64,000 nucleotides of DNA. It comes from Paenibacillus silvisoli. Its GTDB lineage: Bacteria > Bacillota > Bacilli > Paenibacillales > Paenibacillaceae. The stretch is taken from contig NZ_CP133017.1 in NCBI RefSeq assembly GCF_030866765.1, forward strand, positions 6,538,001-6,602,000, given 5' to 3'. The notes beneath the pieces are model-generated. The model made no database searches, was not told the DNA's origin, and saw only the letters and a list, made by a program, of their open reading frames with translations. A program made the translations under genes and the position numbers. Of the stretch, positions 50,050 through 59,184 are shown piece after piece; position 1 is the first letter of the stretch; each line of letters opens with the position of its first letter.

Positions 50050-50904
50050 GTGGTACAAGCAAGTGGGGAAATGAACGATACGCGGCGGATATTGATCGTG
50101 ACCGCCGTCGACGCCGAGCGGGACGCGGTGCTGCGCGGGCTCGGCGACGATCCGCGGTTCCGCGTCATCGCGGCAGGCGTCGGCCCGGCGGCAGCGGCGG
50201 CCGTGACGGCGGCGACGCTGGCGTTGAGCGGAGCCGTGCCGATGGGCGGCGAAGACGAGGAGACAGGCGCAGCCGGCGCGGAGACGAGCAATAGCGCAAG
50301 CATAGCGGACGCTAGTGCGGCAGACGCCAGTGAAGGCGCCAGCGCGGCTGTGGGCGGCGTTGCGGGCGAGCGCCCAAGCGCGGCCGCGGGCGCGCACCGG
50401 CCGGGCGGCGGCTACCGCCTGGTCGTCAGCGCAGGCATCGCCGGCGGCTTCCCCGGCCGCGCCGCGCTGGGCTCGCTCGTGGTCGCGGACGAGCTCATCG
50501 CCGCCGACCTCGGGGTCGAAACCCCGGGCGGCTTCGCCAGCGTCGACGAGCTCGGCTTCGGCTCGTCGCGCGCCGGGGTCAGCACCCGCACCGCGGGCGC
50601 GCTGGCCGCGGCGCTCCGCGCGGCCGGACTGCCGGTCGTCACGGGGCCGGTGCTCACCGTGACGACGGCAACGGGCACACCCGCCACGGCAGCGGAGCAT
50701 CTGCGGCGGGTGCCGGAGGCCGCGGCCGAAGCGATGGAAGGCTTCGGCGTGGCGGCCGCTGCGCGGCATATGGGCGTGCCCGTGCTGGAGCTGCGGGCCA
50801 TCTCGAACGCGGTCGGCCCGCGCGACCGCGACGCGTGGCGCATCGGCGACGCGCTGCAGGCGCTTGAGCGCGGCTGCGCTATTTTAAAGGAGGTGCTCGA
50901 ATGA
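50050..50904 (+). CDS. mqnB: Futalosine hydrolase (MqnB)
   Basis: Nucleoside-phosphorylase-fold hydrolase that releases hypoxanthine from futalosine (or acts on 6-aminodeoxyfutalosine) in the alternative menaquinone pathway. In 284 residues: ILIVTAVDAERDAV near the N-terminus, VSAGIAGGFPGRAALGSLVVADELIAADLG (about 122-151), and the catalytic MEGFGVAAAARHMGVPVLELRAISNAVGPRD (about 233-263). Between the first strand block and VSAGIAGG lies an Ala/Ser/Gly-rich insert of about 50 residues that other family members lack. GTG at 50050 has AAAGGGG 9 bases upstream; ATG at 50071 is an alternative. It overlaps mqnD by 4 bases. Confidence 0.92.
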   Translation: MVQASGEMNDTRRILIVTAVDAERDAVLRGLGDDPRFRVIAAGVGPAAAAAVTAATLALSGAVPMGGEDEETGAAGAETSNSASIADASAADASEGASAAVGGVAGERPSAAAGAHRPGGGYRLVVSAGIAGGFPGRAALGSLVVADELIAADLGVETPGGFASVDELGFGSSRAGVSTRTAGALAAALRAAGLPVVTGPVLTVTTATGTPATAAEHLRRVPEAAAEAMEGFGVAAAARHMGVPVLELRAISNAVGPRDRDAWRIGDALQALERGCAILKEVLE

Positions 50905-51740
50905 GCATGAATATTGCGTTCTCGCCATGTCCGAACGATACGTTCGTCTTTCACGCCTTGGTGCACGGGCTGATTCCCGGCGCGCCGGCGTTCGAGGTAA
51001 CATACGCCGATATCGACATTACGAACCATTGGGCCGACAACCGGACCGGCCCCGAAGTGCTGAAAATCTCCTACGCCGCCCTGCCTTGGGTGCTGGACGA
51101 CTACGCGCTGCTCCCTTGCGGCGGCGCGCTTGGCCGCGGCTGCGGCCCGCTCGTGCTGACGAAGGACGGCGCAGCCAATCCGGCGGCGCTGGCAGGCAAA
51201 CGAGTGGCCGTTCCGAGCGAACGCTCGACGGCCTACCTGCTCTTCCGCCTATGGGCGGCGCAAAACGTGCCGGACGGCGGAATGGACATTATCGTCATGC
51301 CGTTCCACGAGATTATGCCGGCCGTTCGCGATGGCGCGATCGACGCGGGGCTCGTCATTCACGAAGCCCGCTTCACGTACCAGAACTATGGCCTGGGCAT
51401 GCTCGCCGACCTCGGCAGCTGGTGGGAAGCCGATACCGGCCTGCCGATTCCGCTTGGCGCCATCATCGCGCGCCGTTCGCTGGACGCGGCAAAGCTGACG
51501 GAATGGATCCGCGCTTCGGTCGAGTACGCCTGGGAGCATCCGCAAGAGTCGGCGGCCTACGTCATGCAGCACGCCCAAGAGATGTCGCCGGACGTCGCCA
51601 AGCAGCACATCGCGCTGTACGTGAACGACTTCTCGGCCAATCTCGGCGAGAGCGGCTACGCGGCCGTCGAAGCGCTGCTCGGACGCGCAGCCAAGGAAGG
51701 TCTGGTTCCCGCGTTCGACTTGGCCAAGCTTCGCATGTAA
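50901..51740 (+). CDS. mqnD: 1,4-dihydroxy-6-naphthoate synthase (MqnD)
   Basis: Converts cyclic dehypoxanthine futalosine to 1,4-dihydroxy-6-naphthoate in the futalosine route to menaquinone. The 279-residue protein has the periplasmic-binding-like fold with FSPCPNDTFVFHALVHG at the start, DITNHW near 44, the KISYAALPWVLDDY segment and GLVIHEARFTYQNYGL near 150 with the catalytic His. Start overlaps the mqnB stop (ATGA), so the two are co-translated. Other mqn genes are outside the window. Confidence 0.95.
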   Translation: MSMNIAFSPCPNDTFVFHALVHGLIPGAPAFEVTYADIDITNHWADNRTGPEVLKISYAALPWVLDDYALLPCGGALGRGCGPLVLTKDGAANPAALAGKRVAVPSERSTAYLLFRLWAAQNVPDGGMDIIVMPFHEIMPAVRDGAIDAGLVIHEARFTYQNYGLGMLADLGSWWEADTGLPIPLGAIIARRSLDAAKLTEWIRASVEYAWEHPQESAAYVMQHAQEMSPDVAKQHIALYVNDFSANLGESGYAAVEALLGRAAKEGLVPAFDLAKLRM

Positions 51741-51758
51741 CGAACCTATACGCACACG

Positions 51759-51814
51759 AAAAAAGGCTATCCCGCGGCAAGCAAGTTCAAGCCCGCATTG
51801 GGATAGCCTTTTTT
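51759..51814 (+). terminator. Terminator of the mqnBD operon
   Basis: AAAAAAGGCTATCCC / GGGATAGCCTTTTTT with a 26-base loop. Confidence 0.88.
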
Positions 51815-51862
51815 ATCGCGAGCTAACGAATCGTAGAAGCCGCCTTTCTACCCTTCGCCGAC

Positions 51863-52696
51863 CTAGCCGTCCTCGCCAACCCGCAGTTCCCGCTCGAACA
51901 GCTCCTGATTCCCCCGATGAAACTTCCGCAAATTGCGCGGGAACGGGCAGCCGTCGATCAGCGCGTCAATCGCCGCCTGATCCCCCTCTTTCACGGCCTT
52001 CCGCATCGCGGCGATATAAGCGAAATCCGCCGTCTGCCGGCGCTTCATTTCCGCAACCTCCGTCGTCGAATCGCCGTGCCCCGGAATCAAACGCGTAATG
52101 GCGTGCGCAGCCAGCATCGTATCCAGCTTGCCGATGCTCTCTTCGTACAACGAACTGCTGTGATAAATATACGGGAACTCGATATCCGACCAATAATCCC
52201 CTGCCAAAAGCAGCCCGAGCGGTTCCACAACGGTATACATCCCGTCATCGTTGTGCCCCGGCGACAGGTAGAACGTCAGCCGCGCCCCGCCAAGCTGAAG
52301 CGTCTGGCCATCGCGCTCGACCTTGTGCTGTACCGCCGGGTAAGCGATCTCGTAGTCCCGCTCCAAATAGTAGCTGTCCTCGAAGCCGCGAATCTGCTCC
52401 AAAATCGTCTCCCGCTCCTCCTCGCGCTTATCCGCCAACGCGGCGGAGGCGATCACCTCGGCATCCGGAAACGCGCCGTAGCCGATAATGTGATCGTAAT
52501 CGGAGTGCGTGAACAGCACATACTTCTTTCTGCCGCCTGCCAGAACGTCCGCATATAGACGAATTTGCTCAACCTCGTGCGGAAGCCAGCAAGGGTCGAC
52601 GAGAAGGATGGCGTCCCCCAAATCTATGACGGCGGACATCGTTTTGTACAGCGCGCTTTCGAACAGCGTCAGCGGGCCTTCTTTAAGCTTCATCAT
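51863..52696 (-). CDS. Metallo-beta-lactamase-fold hydrolase
   Basis: A 277-residue MBL-fold protein. The metal motif is THSDYDHIIG (about 64-73; HxDxDH variant), with later HNDDG (about 149), LLAGDYWSD and the last His in LIPGHGD near 203. His1 is replaced by Ser in the HxHxDH pattern (HSDYDH), which is common in relatives of hydroxyacylglutathione or lactonase types. The substrate is unknown. ATG at 52696 is used; TTG at 52714 is an alternative. Confidence 0.88.
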   Translation of the reverse strand: MMKLKEGPLTLFESALYKTMSAVIDLGDAILLVDPCWLPHEVEQIRLYADVLAGGRKKYVLFTHSDYDHIIGYGAFPDAEVIASAALADKREEERETILEQIRGFEDSYYLERDYEIAYPAVQHKVERDGQTLQLGGARLTFYLSPGHNDDGMYTVVEPLGLLLAGDYWSDIEFPYIYHSSSLYEESIGKLDTMLAAHAITRLIPGHGDSTTEVAEMKRRQTADFAYIAAMRKAVKEGDQAAIDALIDGCPFPRNLRKFHRGNQELFERELRVGEDG

Positions 52697-52801
52697 CCCG
52701 TTTCTCTTCTCCAATCTCTATAACGAATAAAATCATACATAGAACCGTCCCATACCTGACACACTTGAATAGATAGTCACACAACAGGGGGCATTATTCT
52801 C

Positions 52802-53725
52802 ATGATGGACTGCATCATCGTCGGCGGCGGCATCGCGGGTCTTCAGGCCGCCATTCAGCTGGGCCGTTACGCCATTCATAACGTGCTCGTCATCGATGCG
52901 GGCGACGGCCGCTCCGCCATCTGCCGCAGCTACAAAAATCTGCTCGGCTTTCCCGAAGGCGTATCCGGCGAAACGCTTCGCAAGGCCGGCCTCTCTCAGC
53001 TCGCCGCTTACGGCATCGAAATCGTCACGGACACCATCCTTGAAGCCCGCTCCTTACCGGAAGGCGGCTTCGAGCTGCATGGCGGCAACGGCCGCGCCTA
53101 CCGGGCGAAAACGCTCCTGATCGCCACCGGCGTCATGGACCGGCTGCCCGATTACCCGGAGCTGCGGCCCTGCCTCGGGCTGACCGTCTTCGTCTGCCCG
53201 GACTGCGACGGCTACGAGATTCGCGGCCGCCGCACGCTCGTGCTCGGAGCCGGCGATGCCGGCGCCCGCATGGCGCTCACGCTGCGCACCTGGACCGATC
53301 AGCTGATCTACGTCGACCAAGCGGACGAGCCGCGGCGGACAGCCGGCCCCGATTTGTTAAACCAGCTCGCAGCCGCCTCCATCGCCTATCGGCAAGAACC
53401 CGCGCTTCAACGCGTGGACGCCGACTGCGACGGCAATTTTCGTGGCGTTACCCTGCAGGACGGCACTGTCATCGAAGCGGATCGCGCATTCGTAGCTTAC
53501 GGCGGCAACGAGGTGAAGTCGTCGCTCGCGAAGCAGCTGGGCGCCAAGCTGCATGAGAACAGCCATATCTGGAACGACCCCCGCAGCAAAATGACGAGCG
53601 TTCCCGGCGTCTGGGCGGCCGGCGACGTCGCCGTTCACTCCGAGCAGGTGTCCATCGCGATGGGCGAAGGCGCTCAAGCGGCTATCTGGATCCATAAGAC
53701 GCTGCTGGACATGCGGCGCGCTTAG
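52802..53725 (+). CDS. Thioredoxin-reductase-like NAD(P)/FAD oxidoreductase
   Basis: A 307-residue flavoprotein. FAD motif CIIVGGGIAGLQAAIQLGRY at residues 4-23, redox-active CPDC at about 136-139, NADPH motif VLGAGDAGARMAL near 156, and GVWAAGDVAV near 273. The CxxC is that of thioredoxin reductases, but the absence of a nearby thioredoxin and the sequence divergence suggest reduction of another thiol, bacillithiol disulfide or a small molecule. It is monocistronic and convergent with dbpA. Confidence 0.9.
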   Translation: MMDCIIVGGGIAGLQAAIQLGRYAIHNVLVIDAGDGRSAICRSYKNLLGFPEGVSGETLRKAGLSQLAAYGIEIVTDTILEARSLPEGGFELHGGNGRAYRAKTLLIATGVMDRLPDYPELRPCLGLTVFVCPDCDGYEIRGRRTLVLGAGDAGARMALTLRTWTDQLIYVDQADEPRRTAGPDLLNQLAAASIAYRQEPALQRVDADCDGNFRGVTLQDGTVIEADRAFVAYGGNEVKSSLAKQLGAKLHENSHIWNDPRSKMTSVPGVWAAGDVAVHSEQVSIAMGEGAQAAIWIHKTLLDMRRA

Positions 53726-53763
53726 GCATCATCCCCGCCCGCGCCGCACTCGCATCGCATGAA

Positions 53764-55209
53764 TCACTTCTTCGCCACATGCACCTTCAACAGCTTCCCC
53801 TTCACGGTCGTCTCCTTCATCGCTCGCAGCACGGACGGCCCTTTCCCGTTCAAAATCTCTACGAACGTGGCGCTGTCCTCGATCGTAATGATGCCGATAT
53901 CCTCGGCGGTCACGCCCTCGAGCTTCGAGATCGTCCCGACAAAATCGACCGCGCGAAGCTTCTTCTTCTTCCCTCCGCCAAAATACAGCTTCGTAATATC
54001 CCGGCTGAGCAGCTCCCGTTTGTCCGGCCGCACGGCCGCCCCGGCGCTCAGCTTCCGCTCGAAGGCCGCCTTCGCCGCTTCGACCTCCTCCGCGTTCGGC
54101 AGCTCCGCCCGCGGCAGCTCGAAGCCGATATAGCTCTCGATATCGGCCAGATACCTGTCCTCCTGAGGCGTGGCGAACGTAAGCGCGATGCCGCTTTGCC
54201 CGGCCCGGCCGGTCCGGCCGATGCGGTGAACGAAGTTTTCCTTGTCCATCGGCAGGTCGTAATTGATGACATGCGTGATCCGGTCGATATCGATGCCGCG
54301 GGCGGCCAAATCGGTCGCCACCAAATAACGGAACTCGCGCCGCCGGAACGCGTGCATGACGCTGAAGCGGTCATTTTGCTCCATGCCGCCGTGGAGCTTG
54401 TCGCATGGGTAGCCGTTTTGACGCAGCAGTCTGGCCACCTGATCGACGGTCTCCTGCATCCGGCAAAAAATCATGCAGCTGTCCGGGTTCTGAATCGTCG
54501 TGACCGCCCTCAGCAGCTCCGGCTTCTGCGCCTCGTTCACCAAGTAGAGTGTATGCTCAACCTTGTCGGCCATGACGCCTTCCGCCTCAATTTCGATCGT
54601 GGCGGGGTTGTTCATGTACTGCCGGCACAGCCGTTCGATGTCCGGCGGCATCGTCGCCGAGAACAGCAGCGTGACGCGGTTTCTCGGCAGCGCCCCCATG
54701 ATCGCGTCCACCTGCTCGATAAAGCCGCGGCTGAGCATCTCGTCGGCTTCGTCCAGAACGACGTAGCGCAGCTTGCTGACGTCCATCGTGCCGCGCTGAA
54801 TATGATCCAGCACCCGCCCCGGCGTGCCGGCGACGATGTGCGCCTTCTGCTTCAGCTCCAGCTTTTGTCCGGCGAAGGGCTGCTTGCCGTAGATGGCGAC
54901 CGCCTTGATGCGTTTGAACCGGCCGATCGCGATCAGGTCTTCCTTCACTTGCCCGGCCAGCTCCCGCGTCGGCGTCAGGACGAGCCCCTGCGGCTTATTT
55001 TCCTCCCATTCCACGAGCTCGCAGATCGGAATGCCGAAGGCGGCCGTCTTGCCGCTGCCCGTCTTGGCGCGTACGGTCAAGTCCCGCTGCGCGAGCACCT
55101 GCGGGATCACTTCCCGCTGCACCGGCGTCGGCTCCGTATAACCGAGCTGATTCAGAGCACGAACGATGTCCTCGCTAAGAGGATAAGTATGAAAACGATT
55201 GACTTGCAT
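53764..55209 (-). CDS. dbpA: DEAD-box ATP-dependent RNA helicase DbpA
   Basis: A 481-residue helicase. All core motifs are present: Q motif (YTEPTPVQ), Walker A AKTGSGKT (about 48-55), PTREL, DEAD (about 152-155), SAT, and [10 protein letters not shown] (about 331-340). The C-terminal 75 residues form the DbpA/YxiN RNA recognition domain ([12 protein letters not shown] ... [13 protein letters not shown]) that binds hairpin 92 of 23S rRNA. It functions in 50S subunit assembly. TATAAT on the minus strand (55254-55259) is a likely -10. Confidence 0.95.
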   Translation of the reverse strand: MQVNRFHTYPLSEDIVRALNQLGYTEPTPVQREVIPQVLAQRDLTVRAKTGSGKTAAFGIPICELVEWEENKPQGLVLTPTRELAGQVKEDLIAIGRFKRIKAVAIYGKQPFAGQKLELKQKAHIVAGTPGRVLDHIQRGTMDVSKLRYVVLDEADEMLSRGFIEQVDAIMGALPRNRVTLLFSATMPPDIERLCRQYMNNPATIEIEAEGVMADKVEHTLYLVNEAQKPELLRAVTTIQNPDSCMIFCRMQETVDQVARLLRQNGYPCDKLHGGMEQNDRFSVMHAFRRREFRYLVATDLAARGIDIDRITHVINYDLPMDKENFVHRIGRTGRAGQSGIALTFATPQEDRYLADIESYIGFELPRAELPNAEEVEAAKAAFERKLSAGAAVRPDKRELLSRDITKLYFGGGKKKKLRAVDFVGTISKLEGVTAEDIGIITIEDSATFVEILNGKGPSVLRAMKETTVKGKLLKVHVAKK

Positions 55210-55346
55210 GGTATGCTCCTTCTTCTATCGCGTTCGCGTTATCATATGTTTCCATTATAGCCTAATTTACCTCACCGCCGCCGTTTTGGTACAATAGCAA
55301 CGCTTGCACCATCCGAGAACGACCTCAGCTGGAAGGGGGCCCACCG

Positions 55347-56585
55347 ATGCATGAAGGGAAAATTATTAAGTTTTACCGTGAAAATGCGAACCTGACCCAA
55401 GATCAGCTGGGCACCGGCATCTGCTCCGACACCCATATCAGCAAGATCGAGCGCGGCATGACCGACTATTCGCGGGAGGTGCTGGACCTGCTGTGCGAGC
55501 GTCTGGGCATCTCCATGGACCATGAGCTGGCCAAATTCGGCGGCATCAAGAACCGGCTGTACGACTGGCATGACGCCATCGTGAAGCAGATCGAGCCTCT
55601 GATGGAGGCCATCAAGAACGAGCTGGAGCAAGAGGCGCTGCTGCAAATTTCCGAATACGAGACGCTCTATTTGCTGCTTCAGGCCAAATACATGCTGCAG
55701 CGGAACGAGCCCGACAAGGCGCTGCGCATCATGAAGCGGATCTCGAAAACCACGGACGCGCTGCCGCCTTTCGAGCGTAATCTGCACAAGCATGTGGAGG
55801 GCATGTACCATCTGTCCCAGCAAGACTACAAGCAGGCAATCGAGACGCTGACGACGATTCAAGAGAAAGAATACAACAATCCGGAATTTTACTATCATCT
55901 GGCGGCCGCCTACCATACGCTGAAGGCCGAGGTCATGGCGTACTTCTGCGCCGAGAAGGCACGCAATTTCTTCAAGGACATCAATTGCTTCCTTAGGGTC
56001 ATCGACGCGGAGATGATCATGCTCATCGAGGTGAAGGATGACATCGGCCACCATTTTCAAGAGGTGGTCACCCGCTTCGAGAACTTGATTCAGAGCTGCG
56101 ACATGTGCCACGCGCCCGATCGCAAGGCGAAGGTCGTTCATAACCTCGCTTACGAGTATTATCGCCGCGGCGATTATGTCATGTCCGGCAAGCTGTACAA
56201 GCAGTCGATGGAGCTTAAATCTCCTCGTACCCGGGCCTACCTGCTGTCGCTCGAAGGCTACCTCCGCAGCTGCTTCGAGGCGAAGCTGCTGCAGAGCGAG
56301 GAGCTGGAGCGGCAGGCTCAGGAAGGCTTGAAGACCGCAAGGACAATCAAGGATACGCTGTTCAGCCTGCTCTTCACGATGCTGCTGCATTGGATCCGCG
56401 GCGAAGAGGACGAATATTACCGTTATTTGAGCGACGAGGCGCTGCCGGTCTTTCGCAAGCTCGGCTTCGCCTTCCTCGTCGAACGGTCGGAGAAACAGCT
56501 GTTCCAGTACTACTCCCGCATCGGAAACACCGCGGCCGCGCTGCAAGCCGCCCATTCGCTGCTCGATGACCGCAGCTTTCATTAG
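55347..56585 (+). CDS. Xre-family HTH regulator with TPR-like domain
   Basis: A 412-residue protein. Residues about 4-60 are an Xre helix-turn-helix (IIKFYRENANLTQDQLG then CSDTHISKIERG). The remainder is all helical with TPR-like repeats, as in peptide-sensing RRNPP regulators (YYHLAAAYHTLKAEVMAYFCAEKA, NLAYEYYRRGDYVMSGKLY). A small secreted peptide gene would be expected beside such a regulator, but a terminator follows directly and I see none. The target and inducer are unknown. Confidence 0.88.
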   Translation: MHEGKIIKFYRENANLTQDQLGTGICSDTHISKIERGMTDYSREVLDLLCERLGISMDHELAKFGGIKNRLYDWHDAIVKQIEPLMEAIKNELEQEALLQISEYETLYLLLQAKYMLQRNEPDKALRIMKRISKTTDALPPFERNLHKHVEGMYHLSQQDYKQAIETLTTIQEKEYNNPEFYYHLAAAYHTLKAEVMAYFCAEKARNFFKDINCFLRVIDAEMIMLIEVKDDIGHHFQEVVTRFENLIQSCDMCHAPDRKAKVVHNLAYEYYRRGDYVMSGKLYKQSMELKSPRTRAYLLSLEGYLRSCFEAKLLQSEELERQAQEGLKTARTIKDTLFSLLFTMLLHWIRGEEDEYYRYLSDEALPVFRKLGFAFLVERSEKQLFQYYSRIGNTAAALQAAHSLLDDRSFH

Positions 56586-56588
56586 CGT

Positions 56589-56630
56589 AAAAGCCCCGCA
56601 GCACGGTAGCGTCCGTGCTGCGGGGCTTTT
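56589..56630. terminator. Bidirectional terminator between the Xre-TPR and cotD-like genes
   Basis: AAAAGCCCCGCAGCACGG, six-base loop, CCGTGCTGCGGGGCTTTT: an 18-bp perfect stem. Confidence 0.93.
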
Positions 56631-56650
56631 CGCGTTCTTAGGCAGCCTGC

Positions 56651-57031
56651 TTATCTTTTTTTGCTTTTTTTCGAGGACGTTCTGGACCGTTTGCCGCGCT
56701 TCACGCTGGACACCATAACATCTTTTTCCGAATACGTGTAGCAGTGATTGTATACAGGGCAGCAGTGATGCTGCTTCACAACGTTGATGGGATGCACGAC
56801 GTTGACGAGCTGCGGATGGTAGACGTCTTCAAGCACGGTTTCCGGCGAATCATAGACCGTTTGCGGCGGGCAATTCGGATAGAATTCGTCCATCGCGCCT
56901 GCGACGTTGCTAGGGCCCATGTTTGCGCCAGCGACGTTGCTAGGACCCATGTTTGGACCCATGTTTGGACCCATATTGGCGCCCATAACTGGACCCATTC
57001 CCATTGGCATGTTGTTGAAGTTACGTTTCAC
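56651..57031 (-). CDS. CotD-like spore coat protein with Met/Gly/Pro/Asn repeats
   Basis: A 126-residue protein. The N-terminal 45 residues are short repeats (MGPNMGPNMGPSNVAGA). The middle has DVYHPQLVNVVHPINVV, HHCCPVYNHCYTYSE, like the His/Cys-rich core of CotD inner coat proteins; the basic tail (KRGKRSRTSSKKSKKR) resembles coat proteins that are cross-linked. GTG start at 57031 with GGAAGGAG upstream. Its promoter region has an inverted repeat GAATACA/TGTATTC. Coat function is inferred from sequence character. Confidence 0.75.
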   Translation of the reverse strand: MKRNFNNMPMGMGPVMGANMGPNMGPNMGPSNVAGANMGPSNVAGAMDEFYPNCPPQTVYDSPETVLEDVYHPQLVNVVHPINVVKQHHCCPVYNHCYTYSEKDVMVSSVKRGKRSRTSSKKSKKR

Positions 57032-57054
57032 GGTATGCGCTCCTTCCTGATTTG

Positions 57055-57074
57055 GAATACATCACATTGTATTC
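57055..57074 (-). promoter_or_regulatory. Inverted repeat upstream of the cotD-like gene
   Basis: GAATACA, six bases, TGTATTC, 24 bases upstream of the start. It could be a binding site for a late sporulation regulator, but no known consensus is claimed. Confidence 0.3.
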
Positions 57075-57191
57075 ACCATGGAACGAGGCGGCCTGTACGC
57101 TTGCCATGGAAGGCGATGGCCTGATCTTTATCCGCCGCATTGCGGCCGGGACGGCTGCCGGAGAGACAGCCGCCCTTGGAAACCGGCCATT

Positions 57192-57226
57192 AAAAAGCCG
57201 CCGGGCGGACACTCCTCCCGGCGGCT
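57192..57226 (-). terminator. Terminator of greA
   Basis: AGCCGCCGGG, 11-base loop, CCCGGCGGCT, then TTTTT on the minus strand, 25 bases past the greA stop. Confidence 0.88.
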
Positions 57227-57250
57227 CAACAAGCTTGCTATGTAAGAAAG

Positions 57251-57730
57251 CTAGAGCGCTTTGATCTCAAGCAGCTCGTATTCGATAATGCCCATCGGCG
57301 CATTGACTTGGATCCGGCTCCCTACCTTCTTGCCGAGCAGCTCCTTGCCGAGCGGGCTTTCGTACGAGATTTTATTTTCCTGTACGTCTGCCTCGGCGGG
57401 AGCTACGATCTGGTACTCGATTTTCTCGCTAAACTCCACGTCGTTCAAGACGACCGTCGCGCCGACCTGCACCGTGCTCGTATTGCTCGGGTCCGTCTCG
57501 ACGATGCGGGCCGTGTTCAGCATTTTCTCCAGCACGATGATCCGCGTCTCCATGAACGACTGATCGTTCTTCGCGGAATGGTATTCGCTGTTCTCCTTCA
57601 AATCGCCGTAGCTGATCGCCAGCTTAATCCGTTCGGCGAGCTCTTTGCGCTTCACGTATTTGAGATCGTCGAGCTCCTCCTGCAGCTTGGCGTAGCCTTC
57701 CTTGGTCAAAATCATTTCTTCTCCGGACAT
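57251..57730 (-). CDS. greA: Transcription elongation factor GreA
   Basis: A 159-residue protein that rescues backtracked RNA polymerase by stimulating transcript cleavage. The N-terminal coiled coil carries the active acidic tip in GDLKENSEYHSAK (about 43-55, with Asp and Glu). The C-terminal FKBP-like domain includes YESPLGKELLGKKVGSRIQV. ATG at 57730 has GGGAGCGG upstream; an in-frame GTG at 57736 is less likely. Confidence 0.96.
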   Translation of the reverse strand: MSGEEMILTKEGYAKLQEELDDLKYVKRKELAERIKLAISYGDLKENSEYHSAKNDQSFMETRIIVLEKMLNTARIVETDPSNTSTVQVGATVVLNDVEFSEKIEYQIVAPAEADVQENKISYESPLGKELLGKKVGSRIQVNAPMGIIEYELLEIKAL

Positions 57731-57818
57731 GTTCACCGCTCCCGTTCATTGGAATTCCTCTCTATTTTACCCGATTTCGGGCCATGCGTCGCCTCTAACC
57801 CACCCATTAATTGTTGAC

Positions 57819-57849
57819 AAAAAAAGGGCTCCCTATAAGAGGGAAGCCC
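57819..57849 (-). terminator. Terminator of the 89-residue protein gene
   Basis: GGGCTTCCCT, short loop, AGGGAGCCC, then seven T on the minus strand. Confidence 0.88.
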
Positions 57850-57880
57850 ATACAAAAAATGTTATTCCCCGCTCCCCGGA

Positions 57881-58150
57881 TTACAGGTCGATGGCGACAT
57901 GCGGCTTGCTGTAATGGCTCACTCCGCCGCCGCCCACCAGCACTTTGCCTCCCTTTGGAAACACGATCAGCTTGGAAGCCCCGGTGGTCAGCAGCACCGT
58001 TACTTTGGCGTTATTCCGGGTTGCCGCATACACGACATAGCCGCTTCGGGTGAGATAATTGCGCCAGTTGCCGTCAAACTCCGAACGGGCCACCCGGTTG
58101 GAATACACCTGGTTCTCTTGCCTGATATCCTTCGCCTTTGCCTTCGCCAT
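57881..58150 (-). CDS. Hypothetical protein of 89 residues
   Basis: A small basic, probably beta-rich protein (SGYVVYAATRNNAKVTVLLTTGASKLIVFPKGGKVLVGGGG). AAGGATCGGGAG precedes the ATG at usable spacing, and a good terminator follows. It is immediately downstream of the AraC-GyrI regulator gene on the same strand (46 bases), so they may be cotranscribed. I do not recognise it. Confidence 0.65.
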   Translation of the reverse strand: MAKAKAKDIRQENQVYSNRVARSEFDGNWRNYLTRSGYVVYAATRNNAKVTVLLTTGASKLIVFPKGGKVLVGGGGVSHYSKPHVAIDL

Positions 58151-58196
58151 CTCCCGATCCTTCTTTCATCGCGTAGTCGCTTGCTTCTACGCTATC

Positions 58197-59054
58197 CTAT
58201 TCCGAGGAGACGGTGACGCTTGGACGCAAAGGCACGTAGATATCCAGCTCGGATTCAGCGCGGCCTTCGCGGAAACGGGCATCATAGCGCTCGAAGTCGA
58301 ACCCGCTGCCGGCCGCTTCGTCTAAGCTGCGCAGCGTCTCCCCGGAGGCCGGCAGCCACTCGCCGTATATATAGCGGAACGTCTCGCCGAGCAGCTCCGT
58401 GGAGCCGATATGCGTGAAGACCGCATACCGGCCGCCCGGTACGGTGTATGCCCGCGCGCCGGCCGGCAGCGACGACGGGTCCGCCACCTCGGTGCCCGCG
58501 ACATAGACGAACGCTCCCTCTCTGCCGCTCGATTGCGGGTCATAGATTTCCAGCCCGTAGCAGACCGATTCATCGGTCTTGCCCGGCAGCCCGGCCCAGA
58601 CGCCGCTGAGCGATTTCCAAGCCTGCGTAATGTTGCGGTCCTTCGTCGTATCCGTCGTGCACGCCACCCCTGCCACAACCATCGTCTTGCATTCGATCAG
58701 CTTCGGTTCTCTCATCGTACATGCTCTCCTTCTTAGAGATTCGGGAGGCTCCCCGAACCGCTTCATGAATGAACGGATGAACGATTCGTGGCTGTTGTAG
58801 CCGATATCGAAGCCGATTCCCGTACCCGATTGCCGCGAGCTCCGAAGCTTGCGCGCCGCATACGCCAGCCGCCGTTCGCGGATGAATTGCGACAGCGTCT
58901 CGCCCGTGCAGGCATAGAACAGCCGGTGAAAATGAAACGGGGAATAGCCAGCCATCCGCGCAAGCTCCTCCAGATGAAGCTCCTCCTGCAGATGCTGCTC
59001 CACATAACCCGCAATGCGAAATACCGCTGCGTACCGCTCTTCTTCCTTCTCCAT
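58197..59054 (-). CDS. AraC-family regulator with GyrI-like effector domain
   Basis: A 285-residue protein. The N-terminal 100 residues hold two helix-turn-helix motifs (LHLEELARMAGYSPFHFHRLFYACTGE and GIGFDIGYNSHESFIRSFMKRFGEPPE). The C-terminal 155 residues are a GyrI-like/Rob small-molecule binding domain (CYGLEIYDP, GGRYAVFTHIGSTELLGETFRYIYGEWLPASGETL, ERYDARF). ATG at 59054 follows a classical AAGGAGGTGATCC ribosome binding site, so the longer open frame overlapping rlmN is rejected. It likely controls drug or stress response genes. Confidence 0.9.
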   Translation of the reverse strand: MEKEEERYAAVFRIAGYVEQHLQEELHLEELARMAGYSPFHFHRLFYACTGETLSQFIRERRLAYAARKLRSSRQSGTGIGFDIGYNSHESFIRSFMKRFGEPPESLRRRACTMREPKLIECKTMVVAGVACTTDTTKDRNITQAWKSLSGVWAGLPGKTDESVCYGLEIYDPQSSGREGAFVYVAGTEVADPSSLPAGARAYTVPGGRYAVFTHIGSTELLGETFRYIYGEWLPASGETLRSLDEAAGSGFDFERYDARFREGRAESELDIYVPLRPSVTVSSE

Positions 59055-59126
59055 TCGGATCACCTCCTTGCTCTCATGGTAGGTTACGACGGCGCGCGGC
59101 ACCTGACTTTTTTTTGCGGTCCTCGA

Positions 59127-59166
59127 TAAAAAAAGGCGCATCGCCGGACATGTCGCGGGATACGCC
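59127..59166 (-). terminator. Terminator of rlmN
   Basis: GGCGTATC / GATGCGCC with a GC-rich loop, then eight T on the minus strand. Confidence 0.85.
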
Positions 59167-59184
59167 TTCATCGGTAGATTCAGT

